From an uncultured delta proteobacterium (GTDB taxonomy: Bacteria; Myxococcota_A; Polyangia; Polyangiales; Polyangiaceae): DNA of 64,000 nucleotides. The stretch is from assembly GCA_903892415.1 (NCBI GenBank), contig CAITIQ010000606.1:1-64000 (forward strand). The letters are read 5' to 3'. The position numbers and the translations under genes were made by a program. Positions 55,264 through 64,000 of this stretch are shown here, in pieces; within the stretch, counting starts at the first letter, position 1; every line of letters starts with the position of its first letter. The notes beneath the pieces were generated by a model that searched no databases, was not told the DNA's origin, and was given only the letters and a program-made list of their open reading frames with translations.

Positions 55264-55296
55264 TAAAAAAACGCTCTGACGGGACGGCGTCAGAGC
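55264..55296 (-). terminator. Rho-independent terminator of the cytochrome-like lipoprotein gene
   Basis: Minus strand GCTCTGACG-CCGTCC-CGTCAGAGC followed by GTTTTTTTAG. Confidence 0.85.
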
Positions 55297-55328
55297 TGAA
55301 GGCTGACGCCGCACCCTGTCACGCCTCG

Positions 55329-55703
55329 TCACTCTGGGGTATCGCAGCCAGCCCAAGCTTGGAGATCAGCCTTCTCGGTTGCCGTCAGCTGCACGTCCGT
55401 TGCCGGCGGCATGGGGAAGGTTGCGTCATCTTCCAACGTGCCGAGCAGCTTTTCCGGGAACTTCTTGGCCTCCTCGTACGTGTCATAGTTGTACTCGAGC
55501 GGCGCATTGGCCCGCGACACAAGGTCGGTCAGGCTGCTGTTGTGACAAGAGGTGCACTTGCCAAACGCCACGCTTAACTCCGAATACCCTTTCGGCGTGA
55601 CGGTGGCGCAATCCACCGTCGACTCAGTGTCATCTCCACAGGCGGCAAACGCCGAGACCGCAAAAAGCACCGAGAATCCTACTGCAAAGAACCGTTTCGA
55701 CAC
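55329..55703 (-). CDS. Cytochrome c-like lipoprotein (one CXXCH)
   Basis: Lipobox AFAACGDD; CTSCHNSS heme motif; FPMPPATDVQLTATEKADLQAW. Confidence 0.8.
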   Translation of the reverse strand: MSKRFFAVGFSVLFAVSAFAACGDDTESTVDCATVTPKGYSELSVAFGKCTSCHNSSLTDLVSRANAPLEYNYDTYEEAKKFPEKLLGTLEDDATFPMPPATDVQLTATEKADLQAWAGCDTPE

Positions 55704-55933
55704 CGAGGCCTCCTCTTAACCAGTACCGCTCTGCGCGGTCTCGAAACATATAGCGGCCTCCACGCCAACCCACCAGGCGGTTCAACAAAAGGTTGAATCA
55801 GTGGACTCACTTGCTCGTCAATCACCAGGCTCCTGACGTCGTGAAGCGCGGCGTTGGGGATGTGAGGTCGCTCCGTGGGGCCCTCAAACTGATCCATCGA
55901 GCCGCTCCATTGAGCCCAACCGGAGGTCGCAAC

Positions 55934-56146
55934 ATGACCCGATTGTTCCCCCGCTCATCCTCTCGCTCCGTTTTGCGAGGGGCATTATTCATCCTCGTTG
56001 TGGCTATCTCAGGGTGCACCGTCAAAGTTGGTGGAGCCCCGCCAACGAATTACGACTACTCCGAGTACGAGACCTACGGCACCACGCACGGGGAAAGCCC
56101 CGCGTACGACACAGCCAGCCGAGCACCGGTCGCCCAAACAAAGTAG
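55934..56146 (+). CDS. Small lipoprotein (70 aa)
   Basis: GGAGG RBS then MTRLFPRSSSRSVLRGALFILVVAISGCTVKVGG lipobox. Confidence 0.6.
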   Translation: MTRLFPRSSSRSVLRGALFILVVAISGCTVKVGGAPPTNYDYSEYETYGTTHGESPAYDTASRAPVAQTK

Positions 56147-56237
56147 GCCGTCCTACGTTCAGTGCTGTGTCTCAAAAAAGACCTTGTGGGGGATTGCTTG
56201 AAGCGGACCCCCTCCGTAAGCTCAACGCGAACCACGG

Positions 56238-57992
56238 ATGCAAAGCCGCCTCTTTCGTCCGCTGCTCGCGCTCTTTGCAGCAGCTCTCCTTTCGAGTGTC
56301 GTAGCGATCCTCAAGCCTGAGTTTGCAGCTCATGCCTGCTTCGCGAACGCCTTCGCTGCCATTTTGATTTTAGTTGGAGGCGGTGGAGGGGGTGAGTCGC
56401 TCCAGCCCATCAACGACGCTGTGCGCTTAGCGCGCCGAGGAAAGCCAGCGCAACTGCCGGAGCATGCCTCGCCGCAGCTGTCCGCCGCGATCGAAGATAT
56501 CAATCGGCTGACTGAAGAGCGCGAGGAGGCGAAGGCGGCCAGTGAAGCGCTCGAGTCGCAACTCGCGGAAGCCAAGGAGCAAACCGCCCGCACCGCGCGA
56601 GATGCAGCCGAGAGCACCGCTCGACTTCAACACGAGCTCGAATCCCTGCGTGAGGACGTGAAGCGAGCCAAAGAAGGCGGGCTCAAGGTCACTGACCTGC
56701 GAGATCCAGTAAGGACGCTCTCTGACGCCGTCATCGAATGCGAAGGGCTGCAGCCAAACATCCTCGCTGCGTCTGTGGATCTCGCCGGCCACGTGCGCAC
56801 TGTGAACCAGACGCTGGTTGAGGTTTACCAATCGATTGAAGCGCTCGCCACTAACGCCGAGGAGTCGAGCTCGAGCATTCTCGAGATGACGACCACCAAC
56901 GAGGAGGTTGCTCAAAACGTTGCTGAGCTTGCAGCGAGCGTTCGCGAGACAGCAACCAGCATCGAGGAGATGGCTTACTCGATTCGCGAAGTGGCCAGGA
57001 ACATCGACGCTCTTTCGCTGACCGCTGAAGAGACCAGTTCTTCGATGAACGAGATGGACGTTTCGATTGACCAGGTTCAGTCGAACGCCAATGAGACAGC
57101 TCGCCTTTCTGAGGAGGTCGCCCTCGACGCAGAGCGAGGAGCCGAGTCGATCTTGAAGACGATCGGAGAAATCGGTCGTATTCGCGAGTCGAGCCAGGAA
57201 GCGGTGAGCGTCATCTCGAACCTCGGAACGCGCATCGATGCCATTGGGCAGATTCTTGCGGTCATCGACGACGTGGCCGAGCAGACGAACTTGCTCGCGC
57301 TCAACGCGGCGATCATCGCGGCCCAAGCCGGGGAACACGGAAAAGGCTTCGCGGTCGTTGCCGACGAAATCAAAGACCTGGCCGAGCGTGCGGGCGGTAG
57401 CACCAAAGAGATCGCCGAACTGATCAAGACGATTCAGGCAGAGTCGCGCAACGCCATTACGGCCGTTGAACGCGGCGCTCAGAACGTCTCTCGCGGCGTT
57501 GAAGTCTCCAACGAGGCCGAGCGCGCACTGAAGAAGATCCTAGAGAGCTCCCAAAAGTCTACGGCGATGGTGCGTGCTATCGCCCGAGCAACCGTCGAGC
57601 AGGCCAAAGGTTCAAAGCAGGTCACCGACGCCATCGGCCGCATCGCCGAGACTGTGCAACAGATCGCCGCCGCTACCGCGCAACAAGCCCGTGGCTCTGA
57701 TCAGATCATGAAGAGCGCCGAGAAGATGCGGATGATCACGCAGCACGTGGAGCGGTCCAGCCAGGAGCAGGCGCGCGGCGGCCGGCAGATCACGAGTTCG
57801 ATCGAGCAAATTTCGTCGATGGTCAACACGCTGAATGCCTCCCAACGGACTCAACGCCGCTCAGGCGAGTTGCTGGTCGACGTTGCGCGCAAGGTCGAGG
57901 ACCTCTCAAAGGGTCAGCAGGACCAGTTGCGCGGCGTTCGGACGGCTTACGCGCGGTTAGAGCGCACGCTTAGTGACAAGACGGAGAGCTGA
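56238..57992 (+). CDS. Methyl-accepting chemotaxis protein with little or no periplasmic domain
   Basis: Two closely spaced N-term TMs; [51 protein letters not shown] signalling hairpin. Confidence 0.93.
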   Translation: MQSRLFRPLLALFAAALLSSVVAILKPEFAAHACFANAFAAILILVGGGGGGESLQPINDAVRLARRGKPAQLPEHASPQLSAAIEDINRLTEEREEAKAASEALESQLAEAKEQTARTARDAAESTARLQHELESLREDVKRAKEGGLKVTDLRDPVRTLSDAVIECEGLQPNILAASVDLAGHVRTVNQTLVEVYQSIEALATNAEESSSSILEMTTTNEEVAQNVAELAASVRETATSIEEMAYSIREVARNIDALSLTAEETSSSMNEMDVSIDQVQSNANETARLSEEVALDAERGAESILKTIGEIGRIRESSQEAVSVISNLGTRIDAIGQILAVIDDVAEQTNLLALNAAIIAAQAGEHGKGFAVVADEIKDLAERAGGSTKEIAELIKTIQAESRNAITAVERGAQNVSRGVEVSNEAERALKKILESSQKSTAMVRAIARATVEQAKGSKQVTDAIGRIAETVQQIAAATAQQARGSDQIMKSAEKMRMITQHVERSSQEQARGGRQITSSIEQISSMVNTLNASQRTQRRSGELLVDVARKVEDLSKGQQDQLRGVRTAYARLERTLSDKTES

Positions 57993-58037
57993 ACTCGGCG
58001 CTTAGCGTCGTTGGTTTTGCTCCTTAGCAGGTGGAAC

Positions 58038-59516
58038 ATGAACGCCGATCTTCTGCTCGCGATCGACCAGGGAACCACAGGTACAACCGCGCTCGTCATG
58101 GACCGCGAGGGCCAAACGCTCTCGCGAGCAACCGAGGACTTTCCGCAGCACTTTCCAAAGCCCGGTTGGGTCGAGCACGACCCGGAGGAGATCTGGGCAA
58201 GCGTGGAGCGCTCTGTGGCGCGTGCCCTTGGTGACCAATTCGGACCTAGCGTTGCTGCGATTGGGATCACCAACCAACGAGAGACCTCGTTGCTCTGGGA
58301 TCGCAGCAGCGGCAGGGCGGTTCATCCCGCCATCGTTTGGCAAGATCGCAGAACCGCCGAGCGTTGTTTGGAACTTCGTGCGGGGGGACACCTCGAGCTG
58401 GTTCGGGACAAGACAGGCTTGGTGCTCGACCCTTACTTCAGCGGAACCAAGCTCGAGTGGTTGCTGCGAAACGTCGGCGGAGTCAGGGAGGCTGCGATTG
58501 CAGGCAGGCTGGCCTTCGGAACGATCGATTCCTACCTCGTGTGGAAGATCACGGGCGGGGCCCACGTGACCGACGTAACGAACGCGTCGCGCACCCTGTT
58601 GATGAATCTAGCAAGCTGCGAGTGGGACCCTGAGCTGCTCGAGCTGTTGTCGGTGCCGCGGGCGGTGTTGCCGACCATCGTCGCGAGTGCTGGCGTGATT
58701 GGCACCACAAAGTCCTTTGCCGGCTTGCGCGATGGCATTCCCATCGCCGGAATTGCCGGTGACCAACAAGCGGCGCTCTTTGGACAAGGTTGTTTTTCGC
58801 CGGGAGAGGTCAAGTGCACCTATGGCACCGGAGCGTTTGTGTTGAGCAACATCGGAGTAAGTCCGAAGCCGAGTTCGGCTGGGCTGCTCACCACGGTTGC
58901 TTGGCGGCTTGGCAACGACACGACCTACGCGCATGAAGGAAGCTCGTTCGTCGCTGGAGCGGCTGTTCAATGGCTTCGGGACGGCTTGGGCTTGATCCGC
59001 TCGGCTGCCGAGATTGAGCCGTTGGCTCGCAGCGTTTCTGAAAGTGGCGGCGTGGTGTTCGTGCCGGCGCTCGCTGGCTTGGGGGCACCGCATTGGGACC
59101 CAGAGGCACGCGGTCTGCTGTGCGGTTTAACGCGCGGAACCACCGCGGCCCATATCGCTCGTGCTGTGCTGGAGGGAATCGCCTTTTCGGTGGCGGACTT
59201 GCTGGACGCCATGGGAGCGGTAACTCCGCTCAAGCGCATGCGCGTCGATGGCGGAGCCGCCGCCAACTCGCTCTTGATGCAGCTGCAATCCGACATCTCC
59301 TGCATCACGATCGAAAGGCCGAAAGAGCTTGAGTCGACCGCGCGCGGGGCAGCCATGCTCGCAGGCGTGGGAGCGGGCTTGTTCGGCTCACCCACGGAGG
59401 CTCTGGCAATGTCCCGCACGGAGCACACCTTTACCCCCGAGATGAGCCCAGACGACCGCAACGTCGCCAAACGTCGCTGGAGTTCGGCTATCGCCCGCGC
59501 GCGGCTACCCGGATGA
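58038..59516 (+). CDS. glpK: Glycerol kinase
   Basis: [64 protein letters not shown]. Confidence 0.97.
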   Translation: MNADLLLAIDQGTTGTTALVMDREGQTLSRATEDFPQHFPKPGWVEHDPEEIWASVERSVARALGDQFGPSVAAIGITNQRETSLLWDRSSGRAVHPAIVWQDRRTAERCLELRAGGHLELVRDKTGLVLDPYFSGTKLEWLLRNVGGVREAAIAGRLAFGTIDSYLVWKITGGAHVTDVTNASRTLLMNLASCEWDPELLELLSVPRAVLPTIVASAGVIGTTKSFAGLRDGIPIAGIAGDQQAALFGQGCFSPGEVKCTYGTGAFVLSNIGVSPKPSSAGLLTTVAWRLGNDTTYAHEGSSFVAGAAVQWLRDGLGLIRSAAEIEPLARSVSESGGVVFVPALAGLGAPHWDPEARGLLCGLTRGTTAAHIARAVLEGIAFSVADLLDAMGAVTPLKRMRVDGGAAANSLLMQLQSDISCITIERPKELESTARGAAMLAGVGAGLFGSPTEALAMSRTEHTFTPEMSPDDRNVAKRRWSSAIARARLPG

Positions 59517-59588
59517 CGCGCCGACCACCTTTCGTCGGAATGAAACTCGAGCAAGCACGGTTGACCCCAAGCCGAAGGGAAGCGTGAT

Positions 59589-60569
59589 ATGAATCGAGCT
59601 CAGACCGCCGCAGAAACAGCCATCGTTGGTTCGTTCGACAGTCGTCCAGCGGATCAGTACGGCAAGTTGGTACGCCTCGTACGACGCAGTCGCACCGACC
59701 GAAGCGAATCCAAAGTACAATTGGATGTCGGTGGGAACGTGAGTGAGGAATCGATGCCCAATCAGGAAAGCACGACCGGAGGAGAAGCCAGCACCAGCCC
59801 CGGCTTGACGTCTGGCGAGCAGAGCGCAGAACCTGAGGCCCCGACAGGGCCTCTTCGGGATGTTCCGGTCGACTGGGAGGCGCTTGAAGACGCTTTCGAG
59901 AACAACGCCCCCGAGGTCCACTCGTATCTTCATCTCGGCACCGGGGACGTTCTCAGAATCGTTGACGGTGTTGCTGATCCGCAAATGCACGCTCGCATCG
60001 CTGGCGACGCGAACTATCTGCGTATCGATCCGGTGAGTTCTCGAGAGCAGTACCGCTGGATGGAGCGCTACATTCCAATGGTCGAGGACGATGAGCTGCA
60101 GCGTAAGCTCACCCAGGCGATCGACGGCAAAGGTGCGTTTCGAAGGTTCAAAGACGTGCTTATGTCGCACGCCCCCGAACGTGAGCGTTGGTTCTCCTTT
60201 CGCTCCGAGCGGCTGCGGATCTTCATGGAGGCTTGGCTCTCCGCCCACGCTCTTGCGCCTGTAGCGCGAGCCGTTTGGCCTACTGAAACGGCTGAAGCCT
60301 CGCAGCCGCCCGCTGGAACCGAGCCTGCTGCTTCTTCACCCGAGGCTGCCGCACGGACGGAACGTCGCGGACGAAACGCGGAGTCGTTGAGGCGCACCCT
60401 GCGTGATATCGCGGATTCACTCGGGCCGCGGGATCTGGACACGCTGGTCGCCTTTGCCGAGTTCGTGCGAACGCGACGTGCAACCAAAGCTTTCGCCAAT
60501 CACCCAGAAGGGGAGCGGGAGGACGACACCCCGGGCTCACAGGAGTTGGTGAGCGCATCCGCGGACTGA
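59589..60569 (+). CDS. UPF0158-like protein (start uncertain)
   Basis: YLHLGTGDVLRIVDG, YLRIDPVSSREQYRWMERYI, AIDGKGAFRRFKDVLMSHAPERERWFSFRSERLRIFMEAWL. Confidence 0.75.
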   Translation: MNRAQTAAETAIVGSFDSRPADQYGKLVRLVRRSRTDRSESKVQLDVGGNVSEESMPNQESTTGGEASTSPGLTSGEQSAEPEAPTGPLRDVPVDWEALEDAFENNAPEVHSYLHLGTGDVLRIVDGVADPQMHARIAGDANYLRIDPVSSREQYRWMERYIPMVEDDELQRKLTQAIDGKGAFRRFKDVLMSHAPERERWFSFRSERLRIFMEAWLSAHALAPVARAVWPTETAEASQPPAGTEPAASSPEAAARTERRGRNAESLRRTLRDIADSLGPRDLDTLVAFAEFVRTRRATKAFANHPEGEREDDTPGSQELVSASAD

Positions 60570-60792
60570 GTGGTCCGACAGTTGGTCGGCGCTAGACTAC
60601 CTGCGTGGTGGTTCTACAAAAGGCGCCGTCCGTGATGCTCGTAGCCCTGTTTCTCCGGGGCTTCTGGCTCGAAGTTTCAACGGATGACGCCGGTCGCACT
60701 CACGCGCGCTATCTCTATGGCGCCCGTCAGATATCGAAAGTTGCCGTTGGGCGAGCCTAATCCGAATCGTTTTCGGCGTTGGGCTCGTCTGC

Positions 60793-61500
60793 TCACTTGA
60801 CCCACTGAATGACGAGTCGGCTACGAGCTTGCTGCCAAAAATCGTCCACCGCCGCCGCTAAGCGTTGGCCCATCACCCAACGTTTCAAGGGCTCAAGGAT
60901 CGAGTCGAAGGTCTTGTCGGTGAAGGGCGTTTTCCCCGACGCGTGAAGCTCTCGCAGCTCGAGTTCCGTCGGTTCTAAGAGCGGAGCGACCATCCGTTCG
61001 AGGTAGAAGCTTGCACGGGCAGAGCGACGAAGAAGGCCCGCTAACTCGTCCGCACCAACGCGCTCGCGCTGCATAGCAGCCTCGAGTCTCTCAACCCCAC
61101 CAACGCGGATCTCCAACGCTCGCCTGCTCAACTCAGCGCGCTTTGCGATTTCGGTCGGTTCGACCTCAGGGGTGACTGGCAGGCTCTGCAGGAGCTCCTC
61201 CGTGACGTGGCGAGAAAGCGCCAATCGAATCGGCCGATCGACAAGCTTTGCGTCGGGGGGCTCGCCGAGCGCCATCGCCTCGATGCGAGCCTCAAAAGCG
61301 AGGATGCGTGCAAAGATGAGCCGCTCCTGCACGCGCTTTTCCGCACCCTGCTCAATCAAGCGCCACTTCGCTACGACTCGATCGAGGCGAACCGGTTTGG
61401 TCGGGCCGGGGTCATCCGCGTAAACTGGTTCGCTCCTGGTGAGCGTGGCAACTCCCATCAGCGCAGCGAAGGCCAGCAGCCGCCCGCGGAGCGTCACCAT
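60793..61500 (-). CDS. Exported SurA-N-like protein without a rotamase domain
   Basis: Signal-like N-terminus; helical LSRRALEIRVGGVERLEAAMQRERVGADELAGLLRRSARASFYLERMV; ends before any parvulin motif. Confidence 0.55.
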   Translation of the reverse strand: MVTLRGRLLAFAALMGVATLTRSEPVYADDPGPTKPVRLDRVVAKWRLIEQGAEKRVQERLIFARILAFEARIEAMALGEPPDAKLVDRPIRLALSRHVTEELLQSLPVTPEVEPTEIAKRAELSRRALEIRVGGVERLEAAMQRERVGADELAGLLRRSARASFYLERMVAPLLEPTELELRELHASGKTPFTDKTFDSILEPLKRWVMGQRLAAAVDDFWQQARSRLVIQWVK

Positions 61501-62423
61501 TTCACCAAAACCTCCTTGGGCTCCAGCTCAACGGTAGCTCCTTGAAGCGTCCACACGACTCGCGCAAGTCGACTCCCTTTCTTGGAGGTATCAACGTCCG
61601 CCGGAAGCTCGACCCGCGGCACAATCTGATTGGTGTCGAGACCGGCCACAAGATCCGGCGCTCCAGTTACTCGCACCGTAACCAGCTCTGGTTTGGTCGT
61701 CGCCTCGGGTAGACCAACGACTTCCACGCGAACTGCCTTGAAGCTCACCGTCTTCTTCTCTCGCACTACCTGAACCGCGGCGAGCACACTCGCGATGTTG
61801 TAGTCCACGCCTTGTGGCGGCAAGTTGAGCGGCAGGGTCCGTTCGTGAAAGCCTTCCCCAAGCGCCGTCGAATCGAAGGTATCGGCCCGGGCCACCTGCA
61901 TCAGATCCACGATTGTGCGGGGCCCTGTGGCTTGGACCGTTTGCGGTGTAACAACGACCTGACCAACGACGCTGTGGCCAACCGCGACTTCCCCGCCGCG
62001 AGTCGCGCTCACCGGCAACTCGCGTGAGACGATGTCGTCCCAGCGTAAGTCGATGCGAGCAGGAAAGACCTGTACGACTTCAACTCCCTCGGGCACGTTT
62101 GGGATCATCGCCGCGGTCAGTGGCACCTCATTCTCATGGCCCGTCGACAGATCGAGGGTCAACGTACCCAGATCACGAGATAGCGACTCCAACATCGTTC
62201 GTGGACCACGCAAGGTTACGCTTACCTGTGAGGGTGGCTCTTTCACGAGCACCCGGCGTGCAGTCAAGGGTGGTTCCGAATAGTTGACCGACACATCGAA
62301 GCGGCGCTCTTCGCGCTCCGAGCCTCGCAAGAAGATGAAGAAGCCAAACGCCAACACCAGCGAGAGTGCCTTGAGACCAAGGTTATCCAGCAGGCCATAA
62401 AGCAGACCACCCTGACTGCTCAC
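61494..62423 (-). CDS. cdaR: YbbR-domain protein (CdaR-like)
   Basis: N-term TM (LGLKALSLVLAFGFFIFLRG); repeated YbbR-type modules; directly downstream of cdaA. Confidence 0.85.
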   Translation of the reverse strand: MSSQGGLLYGLLDNLGLKALSLVLAFGFFIFLRGSEREERRFDVSVNYSEPPLTARRVLVKEPPSQVSVTLRGPRTMLESLSRDLGTLTLDLSTGHENEVPLTAAMIPNVPEGVEVVQVFPARIDLRWDDIVSRELPVSATRGGEVAVGHSVVGQVVVTPQTVQATGPRTIVDLMQVARADTFDSTALGEGFHERTLPLNLPPQGVDYNIASVLAAVQVVREKKTVSFKAVRVEVVGLPEATTKPELVTVRVTGAPDLVAGLDTNQIVPRVELPADVDTSKKGSRLARVVWTLQGATVELEPKEVLVKW

Positions 62424-63559
62424 GGATCCTCCGTTGCAGCCAGCGCTGCTCGTTGCCGTGAACCAAGCGGAGGGTTTTCATCCTCTCCATCATCCTCGTC
62501 CTCATGCTCGTCTTCGGCTTTGGGCCCGCCTTTCGGCATTGGCATCACCGACATCTTTGCCCGCGGGGTTTCGATCCCGGCGCTGCGCACAGCTTCGAGC
62601 TTCAGCCGCTCGGCACGCACGGATTTGCGCACGGTTGGAAGTGGTGTCTGCGTTGGCGCGATGGACTCCCGTGCGAGCTCTCGCGGTGGATCCGAGCGTG
62701 GTCCCGATCCTGAGACATTGGATTTGGTGGCTGAAACGACTGCCTTCTCCTCGTCAGAGACCGCCTTTTTGCGGCCGTCCTCGAGCAGATCGATCAGGGT
62801 CTGCCGCAGCACCGATCCATCGATGTTGGTTACGATGTTGCCGTTGAAGCAGTAGCTGATCGTGCCTCGTTCTTCGCTCACAACGACCACCACGGCATCT
62901 GTCTCCTCCGTGATCCCGAGTGCGGCACGGTGCCGGCTCCCCATGCTCGAGTCGAGCTGTCGACCGTCGGGCATCGGAAAGAAAACACCGGCTCGCGCGA
63001 TCTTCAGGTCTCGAATGATGACGGCGCCGTCGTGGAGCTTGTTGACCGACTCGGGGTAGAACAACGAAACCAGCAGCTCGCGAGTCACAGCCGCGCCGAT
63101 GAGTACACCTTCACTCTTGGTGAACTCCATCAAACTCGCGTCCTGCTCGAACGCGATCAAAGCGCCGATACGGTGCCTGGCGAGTTCAGTAACGGCGACC
63201 ACGACCTCGTCGATTACGCGCGACTGTTCTAGTTTGCGCCGTCGCCCAAACCAAGCGCGACCTCCAACTCGGATGAGTGCCCGCCGGATGTCGTTCTGGA
63301 ACACCACGACGACGATCAGGATGATTGACGAGAGCACGTAGGAAAGGAGGGTCTGAAGCGTGATCAGGCCAACCGCTTTGGCCCCGACGTAGAGCAACAG
63401 AATGAGCATCAGCCCGGTGCCCATCTGCATCGCGCGCGTGCCGCGTACCACGAGCAGCGCTCGGTAGATGAGGTACGAAACAATGCCGATATCGAGGAAG
63501 TCCCTCGCGATGTCCGCGCTCGAGCGGCCGGCAAACAGGCGACTGAACCAATCAAACAC
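62420..63559 (-). CDS. cdaA: Diadenylate cyclase CdaA with ~100-aa C-terminal extension
   Basis: GTG start 63559 overlapping folP; TM region; LHDGAVIIRD (DGA) and GSRHRAALGI (RHR) motifs. Confidence 0.93.
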   Translation of the reverse strand: MFDWFSRLFAGRSSADIARDFLDIGIVSYLIYRALLVVRGTRAMQMGTGLMLILLLYVGAKAVGLITLQTLLSYVLSSIILIVVVVFQNDIRRALIRVGGRAWFGRRRKLEQSRVIDEVVVAVTELARHRIGALIAFEQDASLMEFTKSEGVLIGAAVTRELLVSLFYPESVNKLHDGAVIIRDLKIARAGVFFPMPDGRQLDSSMGSRHRAALGITEETDAVVVVVSEERGTISYCFNGNIVTNIDGSVLRQTLIDLLEDGRKKAVSDEEKAVVSATKSNVSGSGPRSDPPRELARESIAPTQTPLPTVRKSVRAERLKLEAVRSAGIETPRAKMSVMPMPKGGPKAEDEHEDEDDGEDENPPLGSRQRAALAATEDP

Positions 63560-64000
63560 GCGCGGCTGCCTCTCGAAAGGCCAGCGCCTGAGCGACCTGC
63601 GCAACGTCGTGCACGCGCAACACGGAGGCGCCATTGTCCGCGAGTAGCAGACAAGCCGCGACCGTCGCGCCAAGCCGCTCTGCTGGCTCACACGGGCGAA
63701 AGCCGGCTACCAAGAATGATTTGCGACTGGGCCCAACCAGGAGCGGATGGCCACGCTTGGCGAGCTCCGCGAGTCGCACACAAAGGGTCAGCGAATGCGC
63801 GGCATTCTTATGAAAGCCCAGCCCAGGATCGAAGTAGAGCAGCTCTGGGTCGAGTCCAGCGTTCACGGCTTGGTCGCGTGCTTCCAGCCATTCACACCAG
63901 ACCTCCTCAACGACGTCGGAGTAGGCGTCCACCGAGGTGCTGGAGAAGCCAGCCATGTGGGTCATCGAGCCACGGCTGTGCATCAAACAAAGCTCGGCTC
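63552..64000 (-). CDS. folP: Dihydropteroate synthase, C-terminal part (runs off the right edge)
   Basis: AELCLMHSRGSMTHM..., LYFDPGLGFHKNAAHSLTL, HPLLVGPSRKSFL, LRVHDVAQVAQAL; open to the window end. Confidence 0.92.
   Translation of the reverse strand, partial: AELCLMHSRGSMTHMAGFSSTSVDAYSDVVEEVWCEWLEARDQAVNAGLDPELLYFDPGLGFHKNAAHSLTLCVRLAELAKRGHPLLVGPSRKSFLVAGFRPCEPAERLGATVAACLLLADNGASVLRVHDVAQVAQALAFREAAARV

Noticed and set aside
60605-60760. 51-codon GTG ORF between the UPF0158-like gene and the SurA-N-like gene
   Set aside because: No RBS or homology evident; too short to support.

Overview
This is a high-GC, densely coded chromosomal window. Its gene content (Cys-rich lipoproteins, PknB-type kinases, an oxidosqualene cyclase, long low-complexity tails) suggests a myxobacterium-like deltaproteobacterium; that taxonomic call is an inference. 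Recognisable core genes: serS, a gap-pgk-tpiA operon, dnaA with a candidate oriC, an F-type ATP synthase cluster (b', b, delta, alpha, gamma), Sua5/YrdC, PBP1A with a Ser/Thr kinase, pgeF, metK, an orphan Dam-like methylase, glpK, folP-cdaA-cdaR and tRNA-Ser(GCU). Items most worth following up: (1) a tight four-gene operon encoding an acyl-CoA-dehydrogenase-like flavoenzyme, a PhnD-like binding protein with no signal peptide, a cysteine-less TusA-like/ferritin-like diiron fusion and a long ICL2-type isocitrate lyase; (2) an oxidosqualene cyclase with a DCTAK variant motif behind a CDP-alcohol phosphatidyltransferase; (3) triosephosphate isomerase with a ~190-aa acidic tail containing 22 consecutive Asp; (4) an ATP synthase b subunit with a signal-peptide-like, Pro/Gly- and His-rich N-terminal extension; (5) a three-module thioredoxin-fold protein; (6) a VapC-like PIN protein whose conserved motif-2 Glu is Gln; (7) an OxyR gene with an ATAG-N7-CTAT site in front of ahpC-ahpD; (8) a CpxP/Spy-like gene divergent from a two-component system. 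No rRNA, CRISPR array or convincing mobile element was seen. All family calls are by eye; no search was run.
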